The notes: generated from the sequence alone by a model not told the origin. DNA of 64,000 nt from Cylindrotheca closterium (GCA_933822405.4 CAKOGP040001881.1:62001-126000); one strand, 5' to 3'; positions 44,840-56,334 are shown, counted from the stretch's first letter. Program-made: numbers and translations.

Positions 44840-46680
44840 ATGATCGAGGAAAAGAAAGAAGACAAAACCGCAAAGAAGGCTGCCATGAAGAAGGAAGCCG
44901 AAGCTCTTGGCATTACATACGAAGAACTGAAGAAAAAGCATAAGCGAAAGCGCAGAGAGGCTGAAACCCTCGATTCTGAAGAACATAAAGGCGAAATGAA
45001 ACGGCTGCGTTCTTATTCAAAGGAATTTGACGAAAATGATGCTAAGAGGCGTAGAACGCGATTAATGGATGCGGCCGAAGAGAATGAAGCCACTACAAAG
45101 GCAGAGAAAAAACTTTCTCCCGATGAATGGAGAAAGGAACACACCCTCACGGTTCTCGGTCATGGTGCAAACCGTGATATCAAGATTCCAAATCCATACA
45201 TTGAATTCAGTGATGCCCCATTCTCCCCTAAAATTCAAACATCTCTTTCCAGAGCGGGATTTGCCCGTCCGTCAATCATCCAAGCTCAGGCTTGGCCCCT
45301 TGCAGTTCAAGGAAATGACCTAATTTCAGTTGCGAAAACAGGTTCCGGAAAGACTTGTGGTTTCCTAATGCCTGTTTTCCATCATCACGATAAGTCCGGA
45401 AACGGCTTTCAGCGAGGTGTGCGCCCCAAGCCTATTCTTCTCGTTCTTGCTCCCACTCGCGAATTGAGCGTTCAAATTATGGAGGAGACACAGAAATTTG
45501 GTCGTCCCATTGGAGTGCGAAGCGTCTGCTGTTACGGAGGTGCATCTAAGTATCCTCAAATCGCGGCTTTGGAACGCGGCGTGGAGTGTATTATCGCTAC
45601 TCCAGGTCGTCTTAATGACTTGCTTGAGATGAGGAAAGCAGATTTGTCAACCATCAAGTTTTTGGTTCTGGATGAGGCTGATAGAATGCTTGATATGGTA
45701 AGCAAAATATTGAAACTCATTTCATTTCGTGTTGAAGCACACATTTTCCTAACTTCTTTTCTAATCATTTTCAGGGATTTGAACCTCAAATACGGTCCAT
45801 TATTGAAAAGATTCCAAAAGCACGACAAACATTGCTTTTCTCTGCCACTTGGCCAAAAGAGATCCAAAGGCTGGCTTTCGACTTTCTAAAGGATCCTGTG
45901 CAGATCAATGTTGGAGAAGTCAATGTTCTCGTTGCAAACAAGGATATTAAGCAAGAGATTGTCATGTGCAGGGACGATGAGAAGCTGGACAAGCTTACAG
46001 ATATCCTTAAGGATTTGGTTGCTAGCAGTAACGAGGACTCTTCTCGTGTTGCAGGTGGTGGCAAAGCACACGCAAAACTTATTGTGTTCGTTGCGAAGAA
46101 AATCAGTTGCCACGACCTCGCGAACCACTTGTGGAATGAGGGGTTCGCCGTTGACTCGCTTCATGGGGATAGGGCGCAATGGGAGCGTACCAAGGTTATG
46201 AACGCATTTAAGGACGGAACTCTGAGAATGTTGATTGCAACCGACGTAGCAGCAAGAGGTCTAGATGTAAAGGACGTCGGAGTTGTTGTCAACTATGACA
46301 TGCCTTGCGGTGTCAACGCAGTAGAAGACTATGTGCATCGCATCGGACGTACAGGTCGAGCCGGTGCCAAGGGTAAAGCATTCACTTTCTTTACTCCAGG
46401 GGACAAAAAGTGCGCCACAAAACTTGTTGAAGTGTTACAAAAGGCCGAACAGGACATTCCTGCTGAGCTTCAAGCTATGGCTAGACCCCGGGGATTTGGT
46501 CGTGGTGGTGGTCGCGGTGGAGGCCGAGGCTATGGAAGGGGATATGGTGGAGGCGGTGGTGGCCGTGGTAGAGGCTACATGTCTGGCGGTGGTGGCCGAG
46601 GTAACCGTTACGGCGGCGGCAGAGGATATGGTGGCGGCGGCGGTGGCAGAAGCTACGGTGGTGGAAGAGGACGATACTAA
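44840..46680 (+). CDS. DEAD-box RNA helicase, Dbp2/DDX5-like
   Basis: Exons 44840-45697 and 45775-46680 give 587 aa. Core motifs in order are the Q motif (GFARPSIIQAQAWP), motif I AKTGSGKT, PTREL, TPGRL, DEADRMLDMGFEPQI joined across the intron, SATWP, then RGLD and HRIGRTGR. ATWPKEIQRLA and the overall order match Dbp2/DDX5 (nuclear mRNA and rRNA processing). A Lys/Arg-rich N-terminus has a likely nuclear signal (KKHKRKRRE). The C-terminus is a Gly-rich RGG/RGYGG region (46487-46677), an RNA-binding and phase-separating tail. An extra 15-residue segment (ASSNEDSSRVAGGGKAHAK) sits in the second RecA domain. Confidence 0.95.
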
Positions 46681-47036
46681 TCGGCTCTTAATTTTTTTAT
46701 AACTAGTCATAGCTTGAAGATTATTGCTTTGTCTTTCCTCTGTCATCATTGCCACTGCTCGACTAGTTACAGTTCTGTCGATTTCAGCTTGCACTACCAA
46801 ATTCCTCCTTCGATCGGCAGCATGAATTTCCTGCTGTTATTAGACATGGCAATGAAGATTATCCTCGACACTGTGCTATCGATACTCATTCGGTGCCCTC
46901 CAGTAGGTTTCGTTTAAAGAATCAAGATGCTATTTCAGAACAACTAAATACCAGTTCCTGATTTCCATCACCATGATCGATTGAGTTGAAACAATTTGTA
47001 ACGTCCATGTTCTTGTTCAGTTTTGGGCTACTAACA
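46681..47036. other. Convergent intergenic gap
   Basis: Between the 3' ends of the helicase and the SOUL gene. No feature I can support. Confidence 0.55.
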
Positions 47037-48524
47037 TTAATCACTTGGTGAAGTGTCATCATCGGAGACTTCGTCATTCTCGTCGTTGTCTTTCTCAGCA
47101 ACGGCTTCTGTCCTAGAATTAACTTTCATCTTTACGTTTTCTTCCCCAATCACAGTATCTTCTCCAACAGTTGCATCGACACTCCATTCTTGTTGCAGAC
47201 TTGTTCCACCTGAAAGGTCTACCCCTAGTCGTACTGGAACGGCAATCTCATTTCTGCGTACAATAGGAAGTGTGTATGGGGGGTTGTACTGGAAGATGAT
47301 ATGAGGAACAACGGCACCATGCGCTACATCCAACTCAACGCCATCCATTTCCAGTGCCTGCAACAAGGCGTCCTTTTGACGTGCTATTTCTCCTTCTGTG
47401 ACAAACCCCGTGAACTTGCGAACTGCCAGAAGCGAAGAAGGGATATCAATAATTTCAACACTTGATTCTGGTTGTGGTTGAGGGATGGAGGCTTCGGTCA
47501 AAAAGAATCTCATTTCATTCGAACTAGTTGTTGTGACAGGTGTCGTCATTGCCATTGTTCTTGATTCGTCATTCAGTCCAAAAAGATATGCCGCAAGTGA
47601 GTTGAAAGCCGTTCCAGTCGATGCAAGATCCTCTCCTTCTTCCATTTGTGTTGATGCTACCTTGTAGCTTTCATAGTCACGAATGTCATACAGATCACGG
47701 CTTTCAACGACGTTGTAAGATGGCTCTTGCAATCCCTCGGGTTTCTCCAAAAAAACATTTCTTGCTTCTTTCACAAAGTCTTCCGCTTGTCGGGACAGAC
47801 GTTGAGGTATGCGGTTGATAGGGTCAGTGAGATCTTCTTGCAAATCCTCTATGTTCTTTTGCAACTGACTCGTTACGACGCTAAGTAGACGGCTCCCGAC
47901 CTTCTCCATAGACTGTGGTGTAGGAGGGAATTTGGGTGGAGATTTGCTGAGTTGAGGCAGAATGTCGTTTGCTAGTTGACGAACAACGGCCCTTGTTCCA
48001 TCCTGTATCCTCTTCCCTGTAGGCGTCAAAAGTGGATCGATCTGTGGAAGAAAAAAATGGTGTCAGAAGTCAAGTCCACTGAATGAATCTCTAAATTTCA
48101 CATGTGCTCCAACTATATTACCAACCTTTCTTCTAGCCAGTGCATCGAGTACAGATTCTCTAATTTCTTCATTCGAATTCAAGAGCTCGGACATCAGGAT
48201 TTGCCGCTAAGGAATACCAAAGAAATGGTCCTATCAGAAAAAGATTATTGCATCACGAATCAAGCATTCCCAGTCTCTTACATCAGCCAAGTTTGTTTGC
48301 GGATCAAGCAGATCCTCAAGCTTTTCTTGCCAGGGTTGCTCCTTGTTGCTTTCTGGTTCTTCTTCAAGAGAGTCGGCAAAAGCTGAAAAAGCAGCATCGT
48401 TGGAGGATCGTAAAAAAGACTCCGCCTCACGGTTCTTTTGGATGATTCCTGTAGAAGACGAAGAGAATCCCTGACCCTGTATTATTAGGGAAATGGAGAG
48501 TAGAAAGGAAAGTGATGGTGCCAT
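47037..48524 (-). CDS. SOUL-family heme-binding protein, probably plastid
   Basis: Exons 48524-48282, 48206-48126 and 48041-47037 give 442 aa. The C-terminal half is a SOUL/HBP domain: YNVVESRDLYDIRDYESYKVAS, AFNSLAAYLFGLNDESRTMAMTTPVTT and an FTGFVTEGEI segment. SOUL proteins bind heme or other tetrapyrroles; plant and algal members occur in plastoglobules or the cytosol. The N-terminus MAPSLSFLLSISLIIQGQGFSS looks like a signal peptide with a GF variant of the plastid motif. A helical region (about 85-190, with PQLSKSPPKFPP and LQKNIEDLQEDLTDPINRIP) precedes the domain and is common in plastid SOUL proteins. The tail is acidic (NDENDEVSDDDTSPSD). The second exon is short, 81 nt. Confidence 0.85.
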
Positions 48525-48812
48525 AGTTTCAGCTCAACCTCTTTTCGTGTAGTAGACAGGTGCGACGGTGGGAGAAATTGGAATCAAACTGCTTCTTCGT
48601 TTTGTTGAAGTATCCTACCGGTATTGAGGATCGCTTCTTTGCCTTCTTTTTGCATCGACAGTGTGGTCTTTTTTAGTTTTAATATTTGGGGAGTGAGAAA
48701 GGGATGCATACCCCTCCACCAAATTTTGATGTCCCACCAAGAGGGTATACGGTGTACCGGTACCGGTATATCAGTAGTACCGTGATCCTATCAAATCCAT
48801 CAACCACCATCC

Positions 48813-50435
48813 ATGAGAGCAAAGCAACAATCAGCGTGGGCAATTTCCTTGTGGTTGATGAGATTCTCATTGCTCCTCAATAAAAGCAACGCACTGTGTC
48901 GACCGCTGACGAAACGAGCTTCTCGCGGCTCGATTGATTCGCTACAGTGGACGCTGGGAGCTTCCTCGAGGTTGTTCAGCTCTGCACCATCCAATTCCCA
49001 CGATGAAGATACTATTTTTGCTCTCTCATCGGGATTTACGGGCCAGCAAGCAACTGCTGTGGCAGTGCTGCGTATCAGTGGATCTCAGGCGCACCATGTT
49101 TTTGATTCCATGACAAAATCGAGGCTACCTCCACCTCGACAAGCTGCCCTGAGAAAACTGTATGATCCAGCACGGGGACAGATGCTTGATCAAGCCTTAT
49201 GCCTTTTGTTTGAGTCACCAAACTCTTTCACAGGAGAAGATCTGGTTGAACTCCATTGTCATGGGAGCCGAGCTGTTGTCCAAGCTATGCTAGATGTACT
49301 TCCAACACTTGGTTGTCGCCTTGCAGAGCCCGGCGAATTCACGCAGAGAGCTTTTGGACGTGGAAAACTCGATTTAGTCCAAGTAGAAGCGCTGGCGGAT
49401 ATTTTGGGAGCAGACACCCAAGCACAGCTTAAGCAAGCACTGAGTCAACTAGATGGGAACCTCTCCAAACTCTATGATGACTGGCGCGGAAGGCTTATCT
49501 CTGGATTGGCTCATGCGGAAGCAGTCATTGATTTTGGAGATGACGAACGCCTGGGAGAGGATGATATTTTGGATGACGACTCGGAGCAATGGAATGTATG
49601 GGGTGCTGTTGGTGACAATATGATTGCCTTGAGCCAATCAATGAAGGAACATCTTCGTGACGAAAGGAAAGGAGAGCTGATACGAGAGGGTGTCAAGATT
49701 GCAATTGTTGGACCACCAAATGCTGGAAAGTCCAGTCTATTCAATTTGCTATCAAAAAAAGATGCAGCCATCGTCTCACCGATTGCAGGAACAACCCGAG
49801 ATGTGCTCCAAGTATCGATGGATCTTGGTGGCGTAAAGTGCACCTTGCAAGACACCGCCGGAGTTCGAAAGGACACTGATGACGTTTTGGAAATTGAGGG
49901 AATCAAGCGCGCACAATCGGTCGCAGAAAATGCAGATCTCGTCGTCGCAATGGTCGATGGTAGTAGTGGAGCAGACAAGGCAGGCGGACTGGACGCTGTA
50001 AAGTCCATTCTGGATGAAAACAAACTCAGTGCAAGTATGCTAGTAATGAACAAATGCGATATCAAGGATGACGGTGAGGATTCGAAGGGTGAAGAATCTT
50101 CTGGTTTTGGAAACACCTACGATATTTCCTGCGTGACGCAAGAAGGGATTGACGACTTTCTTGATGCCTTGTCACAGGCAGTCACAAGTCGCACTCAGGA
50201 TGACTCTGGAAACGAAGGTGCTGTTATCACTCGAGCCCGGCATCGGCAACATGTAGAAGCGGCTGCTGACGCTTTGGAGCGCTTCAAAGTGTTGAGTGGA
50301 CAAGGCCCCCTTGCAGTTGATATGGCAGCAGAAGAACTCCGATACGCTGCCTCGGAATTAGGCAGGATTACTGGAGCTGTGGACGTTGAAGACGTCTTGG
50401 ACGTCCTGTTCTCTGACTTTTGCATTGGAAAATAG
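48813..50435 (+). CDS. MnmE: tRNA modification GTPase MnmE, organellar
   Basis: Single exon, 540 aa. MnmE with MnmG makes the 5-carboxymethylaminomethyl-type modification at wobble U34. Features: N-terminal domain beginning DTIFALSSGFTGQQATAVAVLRISG, then SFTGEDLVELHCHGSRAV and EPGEFTQRAFGRGKLDLVQVEALADIL; a GTPase insert with G1 GPPNAGKSS, G2 GTTRD, G3 DTAG and G4 NKCD; and the C-terminal catalytic motif FCIGK. The first 55 residues are basic and hydrophobic (LFSSAPS), an organelle leader; mitochondrial is the more likely (GTPBP3/MSS1 equivalent), plastid possible. Its promoter is shared with the SOUL gene and includes a GTAC cluster at about 48752-48783. Confidence 0.95.
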   Translation: MRAKQQSAWAISLWLMRFSLLLNKSNALCRPLTKRASRGSIDSLQWTLGASSRLFSSAPSNSHDEDTIFALSSGFTGQQATAVAVLRISGSQAHHVFDSMTKSRLPPPRQAALRKLYDPARGQMLDQALCLLFESPNSFTGEDLVELHCHGSRAVVQAMLDVLPTLGCRLAEPGEFTQRAFGRGKLDLVQVEALADILGADTQAQLKQALSQLDGNLSKLYDDWRGRLISGLAHAEAVIDFGDDERLGEDDILDDDSEQWNVWGAVGDNMIALSQSMKEHLRDERKGELIREGVKIAIVGPPNAGKSSLFNLLSKKDAAIVSPIAGTTRDVLQVSMDLGGVKCTLQDTAGVRKDTDDVLEIEGIKRAQSVAENADLVVAMVDGSSGADKAGGLDAVKSILDENKLSASMLVMNKCDIKDDGEDSKGEESSGFGNTYDISCVTQEGIDDFLDALSQAVTSRTQDDSGNEGAVITRARHRQHVEAAADALERFKVLSGQGPLAVDMAAEELRYAASELGRITGAVDVEDVLDVLFSDFCIGK

Positions 50436-50484
50436 AATGTGAAGTGCTGAATAAAGAAACCGGCTTGATTATAGATTAGATATC

Positions 50485-52992
50485 CTAAATACGCTTGACA
50501 TGACGAATGCCAAGTAAATCAAAGCATTGTCGCATTGCCATTGTTGTGACATGACACAGCAGCAATCGGCTTTTCATTTCCTCGCTGCCGAGGACACGGC
50601 AATTTGTAACAAACTCAGATCCAGCAATGGACAAGTTGTAGACGTACTCGCAAATATGATATGGGAAGAGATCGTCAAGGGTAGTCCCGATCGTATCCCC
50701 GAAAGCGTGAAGCTGAAGTGCAAGGTTTCGTTCCGATGGGTGTCCAAGCACAATCTTCTCTCCATTCTTGATCAACTCTTCAACGTCAACGCCGTGTTCT
50801 GCCTTCGCCTTAGCCATGATACTCTCGAATCGGACACGGGCATAAAGCAAGTAAACAGCAGTGTCCCCCTTTGTGTCAAGCATACCATCATAGGAGAACT
50901 TGTAGTTCGATGTGGGATTTCTACGCAAATCAAAGTACTTGACTGCACCATACCCAATTGCTTCGGCCACTTCATGGACTTCCTCCTTAGTGATGTTAGC
51001 TTTGCCACTCTCGATACGCTGCAACAGAGAATTCTCCATACGGCTGACAGCTTCGTCAAGTAAGTCCACAAGTCGCACAGTTTCACCCGAACGAGTCTTG
51101 AATCTTTTTCCATCCTCTCCTTGAACGGTACCAAAACCAATGTGCTGTAGTCGCTGGCCTGCGTTCACCCAACCGATATCATGCGCTGCTTGGTTACACA
51201 TGACAAAGTGATCCCCTTGAGAAAAGTCAGTAATGACTATGATGCGCTGAGCACCGATGGCCTGCAAACGGTACTTCAATGCTGCCATATCAGTACTATC
51301 GTATCCATATCCCTTATCACTCTTTTGGAGCATCAGAGGAATCTTGGCTCCTTTCACAAAGACGCACTTGGCTCCTCCCTCTTCAATAGAAATCATTCCA
51401 TGCTTCTGAAATTCTTCAATGACAGCTGGGATCTTATCGTTGTAAAAGGATTCACCAAATTCGTGTGTTGTCACATCCAATCGGTTGTAAACCTTTTGAA
51501 ATTCCTTTCTGGAGATGTCACACAGAATCTTCCACATTTTCAAGAAAGCTTCATTTCCAGATTGCAGCTTACCAACATTTAGCTGTGAAGTCTTCTTGAA
51601 CTCTGGGTCTTCATCGAAACGCTGCTTAGCACATTTGTAGAACTCGGTAAGATCCGTGATGTTGGGCATGTTCTCTGAGAAATCAGGGTACTCTTCTTGC
51701 AAATATTGAATCAACATTCCGAATTGAGTCCCCCAATCTCCCACGTGGTTCACACGTTCCACCTTGTGGCCCACGAATTCCAAGACACGACAAACAGATT
51801 CACCAATAATGGTACTACGCAAATGACCAACGTGCATTTCTTTCGCAATATTAGGACTGGAAAAGTCCACCACACACTGTTGTGGCTTGATATTCGGCTT
51901 TGGTAAACTCTTGCCGACAAGGTTTTGCACTTGGTGTTGGAGATAGGAAGTGGCAATGCGGAAGCAAATGAAACCTGGACCTTGAGTGGACAAGTCCGAT
52001 AGAACTGCGTGATCAGCTCCAAGGTGGGCCACAACAGCCTGTGCGACTTGCTGAGGACTATTGATGCCATCTGGAAGACCTCCAGACTTTTTCAGGCTGG
52101 CAAAGGCAGGCATGGCTCCGCTACATTGGAAATCGCCATGCTTCTTATTCGCACATTTGCTGACAAGGGTCTTTGGTACAGTAGAATTGGGGAATACCGA
52201 CTCGAAAGAGTCCAAGAAGATCTGAGTAAGTACAATGATCATACGAGGATCATTCAAGTCGACGGGGGGTTCAGAGATGTAATTTGGCATGGCTGCCTTG
52301 ACACGCTCCAAGGCAGGGATGTGAGCTTTGTAGTAAGTCTGAACATGGGATGGCCAGCTACTGAGCTTGTCTGCGTGCTTTGATAGTGCCGAGATAATAC
52401 AGATATCCGCCATTGAGTCACTTTCTCCAATAATGTGAACACCAGTTGGTGACGCTTCTAGAGCTGCACCCAAACTATCTAGATTTCCGATCGCGTTCCC
52501 CCTCATTGATGTTCTCTCAAATTCGCACCATTCATCAGCTTCAAAGGAGTATTCGGCACCACCCATAAGAGCAATTGCTTTGCACATCGCATTGCCACCT
52601 CCTCCGAGAACAACATCGTTGCCGTAAATCAAAGCAGGCTTCTTGTCTGCAGAAAAGCCAGCTGGAAGATCTTTCTTTGTGGCAACACCAACATCCACAG
52701 AATAATGAGTGGCGGCCCACACTGCTTTCAGAGTGGCACTGCAGCCTTCGTCACCATTGAAGATTAAAACCTTTAGCGCTGGCGTTGGCGTTGGCGTTGG
52801 TGTCGGTCCTGGTGCTGGTGCTGCCACAGGAGCTGGAGCTCCGGGAGCAGGTTGCTTTGGCTCTCTAGCAGGAGCACCTCCTGCAGGTGGATTACCACCT
52901 CCAGCCATGGCTGCTTTCTTGGCGGCCTTTTCGGCCTTCTTGGCCAACTTCTTTTGTTCGTTTTTTGATAGCTTCTTTTCTGGTTCTGCCAT
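50485..52992 (-). CDS. Arginyl-tRNA synthetase with GST-like N-terminal region
   Basis: Single exon, 835 aa. The class Ia catalytic core has MHVGHLRST (HIGH motif), VERVNHVGDWGTQFGML, and KRFKTRSGETVRLVDLLDEA (the KMSKS counterpart of eukaryotic ArgRS, without its Lys), followed by the DALR anticodon-binding domain ending HVKRI. The N-terminal Arg-additional domain starts near residue 255 (LTQIFLDSFESVFP). Residues 1-35 are Lys/Ala-rich, 36-75 are Pro/Ala-rich with (PT) repeats, and about 75-240 look like a GST-type fold (LKVLIFNGDEGCSATLKAVW, ALIYGNDVVLGGGGNAMCKAIA, ADICIISALSKHADKLSSWPSHVQTYY). No organelle leader is evident, so it is probably cytosolic. Confidence 0.95.
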   Translation of the reverse strand: MAEPEKKLSKNEQKKLAKKAEKAAKKAAMAGGGNPPAGGAPAREPKQPAPGAPAPVAAPAPGPTPTPTPTPALKVLIFNGDEGCSATLKAVWAATHYSVDVGVATKKDLPAGFSADKKPALIYGNDVVLGGGGNAMCKAIALMGGAEYSFEADEWCEFERTSMRGNAIGNLDSLGAALEASPTGVHIIGESDSMADICIISALSKHADKLSSWPSHVQTYYKAHIPALERVKAAMPNYISEPPVDLNDPRMIIVLTQIFLDSFESVFPNSTVPKTLVSKCANKKHGDFQCSGAMPAFASLKKSGGLPDGINSPQQVAQAVVAHLGADHAVLSDLSTQGPGFICFRIATSYLQHQVQNLVGKSLPKPNIKPQQCVVDFSSPNIAKEMHVGHLRSTIIGESVCRVLEFVGHKVERVNHVGDWGTQFGMLIQYLQEEYPDFSENMPNITDLTEFYKCAKQRFDEDPEFKKTSQLNVGKLQSGNEAFLKMWKILCDISRKEFQKVYNRLDVTTHEFGESFYNDKIPAVIEEFQKHGMISIEEGGAKCVFVKGAKIPLMLQKSDKGYGYDSTDMAALKYRLQAIGAQRIIVITDFSQGDHFVMCNQAAHDIGWVNAGQRLQHIGFGTVQGEDGKRFKTRSGETVRLVDLLDEAVSRMENSLLQRIESGKANITKEEVHEVAEAIGYGAVKYFDLRRNPTSNYKFSYDGMLDTKGDTAVYLLYARVRFESIMAKAKAEHGVDVEELIKNGEKIVLGHPSERNLALQLHAFGDTIGTTLDDLFPYHICEYVYNLSIAGSEFVTNCRVLGSEEMKSRLLLCHVTTMAMRQCFDLLGIRHVKRI

Positions 52993-53267
52993 GATGTAGT
53001 ATTATGGATGGAATAGGTTGCGAAAGCAAGTACAACCAACAAAGAGAGGGTCTCAATTTTCAATCTTCTGGTTCACGTTTCATTTGATCGGAGTCATGAC
53101 AGACGAAAGCTGCTGGTTTCCCAATTTCGGGTCAGAGTCAAGGGGAAGGGGTGGGGGATTTTCAATTTATCGCAATCAAAAAGCCGAATCTTCATTGACA
53201 TCATTGCATTGCAGTTCCGAAAACAAGCAGACAAGCAATAGTCTGTTAGAAACAAATCCTACGGAGA

Positions 53268-54875
53268 ATGTCGAGTAGCATACTTGTCGTCAATGATGGA
53301 ATGGACCAGCAATCGGGTTTGGACACATCGACATCATATCAAACATTCGGAAGAAACTCCGGCCGACGGCATCTATCTCAAAGCTCCTCCTTTGGTGATT
53401 CAGCTGGAGGCATGGCGCGTTCACTCACGGAAAGCCTCCGAAACAGTCTGTCCTATGATGGAGAGAGGGTATCGATACGAGATATGGGAGGTCAATCTTC
53501 GATACCCAAGAGCACTGCGAATCTTATCAAGAACTTGGTCGGGGCTGGGGTCTTGGCCCTCCCTGCTGGACTGTAGGTTGATGATTGTGTACACCGCTGC
53601 TAGAATCCAACTTATAGCTCATCAGAATTTGCATTTTTCTACATATAGAGCATCTTTTGCAGATACACCGTCAGCTGTTGTCAATGCGACCTGTTTGCTT
53701 GTGGTCATGGGGATTGTGTTTGGGTATTTCTTTCAGCTGATTGCCAAGACATGTAGTTTGACATACAGCGTCACATTCCGGGAAGTTTGGGAAGACAGTA
53801 AGTCAATGTAAGCTTTGCAGATCATTTTCGCCTTCTGACCATCTGATTGACTGATCTTATGCTTTGATCAGCGATGGGAAACGAAGGAGCTTCGACTGTA
53901 TCTGTGGTCAACATGGTCAAACCAGCTTTGGGAAACCTCGCCTATTCCATGATTCTCGCTGATACATTCCAGTCTCTATTCCATACTGTCGGAATCAATG
54001 TAACAAGAACACTGTCACTAGTTTTGGTAACCGTCATCGGTATTCTTCCACTTTGTCTGATGAAGAACTTGGATGCCTTGGCTCCTTTCAGTGTGCTTGG
54101 TACAGCGGGCATTATACTATTTGCATTCTGCATGACAGTACGATACCTCGATGGCTCATACAATGCTGCTCTCGATGGAAGATTCTTGAATGATCTAGAA
54201 ATACAGTATCAACCACAATTTGGTGATTACAATGGAGCTTGGACGAGCGCAGTTTTGATTTTCGCAGCCATGAGCTTTGAAGCATATGTTGCTCACTACA
54301 ATGCCCCCCGCTTCATGGCGGAACTCAAGGAAGCTAATATGCATCGATTTCGGATCGTTGTTGGCAATGCCTTTGGGCTTTCGACTTTAATCTATGTATG
54401 GATCACAGCCATGGGATTCCTCACATTTGGAGCCAATTGCAATGGATGCATACTCAATAACTACTCAACAAACGACAACCTCGCTACAATCAGTAGAGTG
54501 GCAATTGCTTTTTCGATTTTGTTCACCTACCCAATCACATTCATGGGATTTCGAGACGGACTAATGGATGTGATAGAGCTACCACAGGAAAGACAAACAT
54601 CAACAAACATCAATATCATTTCGATATTTTTGCTCTTGCTGGTTACGATTCTTGCCGCAATATGCAAAGACTTGGGGAGCATCAACGCCGTGGGCGGTGG
54701 TACCCTTGCCACGCTGATTGTCTTTGTGTTCCCATCCGTGATGTACCGGAAAGTGATTATTGAAATGCCAAGTCCAGGGGAAAAACGAGAAGTTAAGCTT
54801 GTTTTTGCACTGATGATCTTGGGTGTTATCATGGGCTTCATTGGTGTGGTTGTGGAACTCAAAAGATCAAGCTAG
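53268..54875 (+). CDS. AVT/SLC38-type amino-acid transporter
   Basis: Exons 53268-53572, 53649-53797 and 53872-54875 give 485 aa with about eleven TM segments. The polar N-terminus leads to STANLIKNLVGAGVLALPAGLASFADTP, the unwound TM1 region of the amino-acid/auxin permease family, rebuilt across intron 1. Further features are GIVFGYFFQLIAKTC, FREVWEDSTMGNEGAS joined across intron 2, and AMSFEAYVAHYNAPRF, the TM6 motif near the substrate site. Family members move neutral or basic amino acids across vacuolar or plasma membranes with H+ or Na+. A second, divergent member lies at 61404-63070. Confidence 0.9.
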
Positions 54876-54975
54876 TGCATCATAAGCATGCGGACTGTGA
54901 TTTTAAAATCTGTGTTCAATTGCTACCATAAACGATTAAACGATGCTACAGAATAGATACAAATGTGCTGGAGCT

Positions 54976-56334
54976 TTATGACAATCCATAGTAAGGATCT
55001 CCCCCATCGTAAGCAGGATCACGCTTTCTGAAACCAGTCTCGAAGACTACACCCGTGACTTCAACACCGCAATCACGGATCAAAGTCTCTGTCCATGCAG
55101 CCATACCATGCTTGTTTTTCATTAGTCCATGATAATGGAATCGGAAGACAGTCTCATTTTCAATGCTCAAAAGTTCGGCGCATGACCCAAGAACCTTCAA
55201 TGCAGGTTGAATTAGCTCTTTGACATCTTCATCGATTTCTCCTTTTCGAAATGATCCTACAAGAGTTCCTATGTCTTCGTAGATTTGGCGCTCACTTTTA
55301 TGCCATGCTTGTGAGACGCCATCAGGCAACCACTCTGCATTCTTTGCTCGAGCCAGTTCGGTTGCTCTCTGGCGAGCTCGAAATGGGGTCATCGCGTCGA
55401 AATTTGTCAGGTCTCCTTCCTTTGTGAAACGGTTGTTGGTGTACTTCTTTTTTGGGTAGCTCAACTTCTCTGGATATCCAACCCAGGTTGCAACGTGACG
55501 AGGCACTACCATATCAGGAAGAAACTCATCTGTGTAAGTTTCGATGACCTCTAGAGACTTTCGGAATTTAACGAAGTCCTCGTTGAATGCTATTTCTGGA
55601 TCGCCTTCGTAAAATTGAGGAGTCACCATTTTTGGATCCCTTGTCTTTTCATTGATCATGTATGACTCGGCTGCACCAAGCTTGGTTCTCGTATCAACTG
55701 GATTGGATGGTCCAAACATAGGGTCGTAACCCACCTCAACTCCCTCCTCGTCCTTTTCTGTCTCTTCAAGGAATCCAGTTGTATCCCTGATAATATTTGG
55801 ATCCTCGTCGACATCTGGATCCCACTCGTAATCGAGTTTTGCTTGCAGATCTGTGATGTCATAACTTCCAAGTGTACTGGCATCGATTGCATCTGGGTCA
55901 TCAATATCGTATTCTGCCAATATTTCCTCTTCGAGAGTTCCATACTTGTTAAACCAGTCTGGGTAATCACGCTCCCCTGACTCAATTTCCTCAAAAATCT
56001 TCGCTTTCTCCATCAGCTGTTCTTCTGTTTCAATAATCGCTCCTGGACGGCCACCTGTCAAATCGAACTGGAAGGCATCTGGAGTTTCAACTTCGGGTCC
56101 GAGATAAGGGCTATCTTCCGATGGTTCTGCAGCCGCATGAGAAGCCTTTTTCGTTGTAGCATTCTTCTTCCCCGAGGCTTTCTTTTTGGGAGCACTACTA
56201 TCGGGATCTTCCGCAAACATCGTAGATGCACTGCCACGAACAACCCTACCAGGGCGTGACGACTGGAAGGCTGATGCCGACTCAATTGTTAAACAAATTG
56301 CTGCCAACAGCAAGTTACTCCTTTGATTCTTCAT
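54976..56334 (-). CDS. Plastid-targeted protein of unknown function
   Basis: Single exon, 452 aa from the ATG at 56334. The leader MKNQRSNLLLAAICLTIESASAF|QSS carries the diatom ASAF plastid motif. I do not recognise the mature protein. It begins with a Lys/Ala linker, then acidic segments (YPDWFNKYGTLEEEILAEYDIDDPDAID, about residue 130), a conserved-looking middle (FLPDMVVPRHVATWVGYPEKL) and a more ordered C-terminal half that includes LKVLGSCAELLSIENETVFRFHYHGLMKNKHGMAAWTETLIRDCGVEVTGVVFETG. The C-terminal 100 residues could be a compact domain. There is no TM segment. Confidence 0.75.
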   Translation of the reverse strand: MKNQRSNLLLAAICLTIESASAFQSSRPGRVVRGSASTMFAEDPDSSAPKKKASGKKNATTKKASHAAAEPSEDSPYLGPEVETPDAFQFDLTGGRPGAIIETEEQLMEKAKIFEEIESGERDYPDWFNKYGTLEEEILAEYDIDDPDAIDASTLGSYDITDLQAKLDYEWDPDVDEDPNIIRDTTGFLEETEKDEEGVEVGYDPMFGPSNPVDTRTKLGAAESYMINEKTRDPKMVTPQFYEGDPEIAFNEDFVKFRKSLEVIETYTDEFLPDMVVPRHVATWVGYPEKLSYPKKKYTNNRFTKEGDLTNFDAMTPFRARQRATELARAKNAEWLPDGVSQAWHKSERQIYEDIGTLVGSFRKGEIDEDVKELIQPALKVLGSCAELLSIENETVFRFHYHGLMKNKHGMAAWTETLIRDCGVEVTGVVFETGFRKRDPAYDGGDPYYGLS

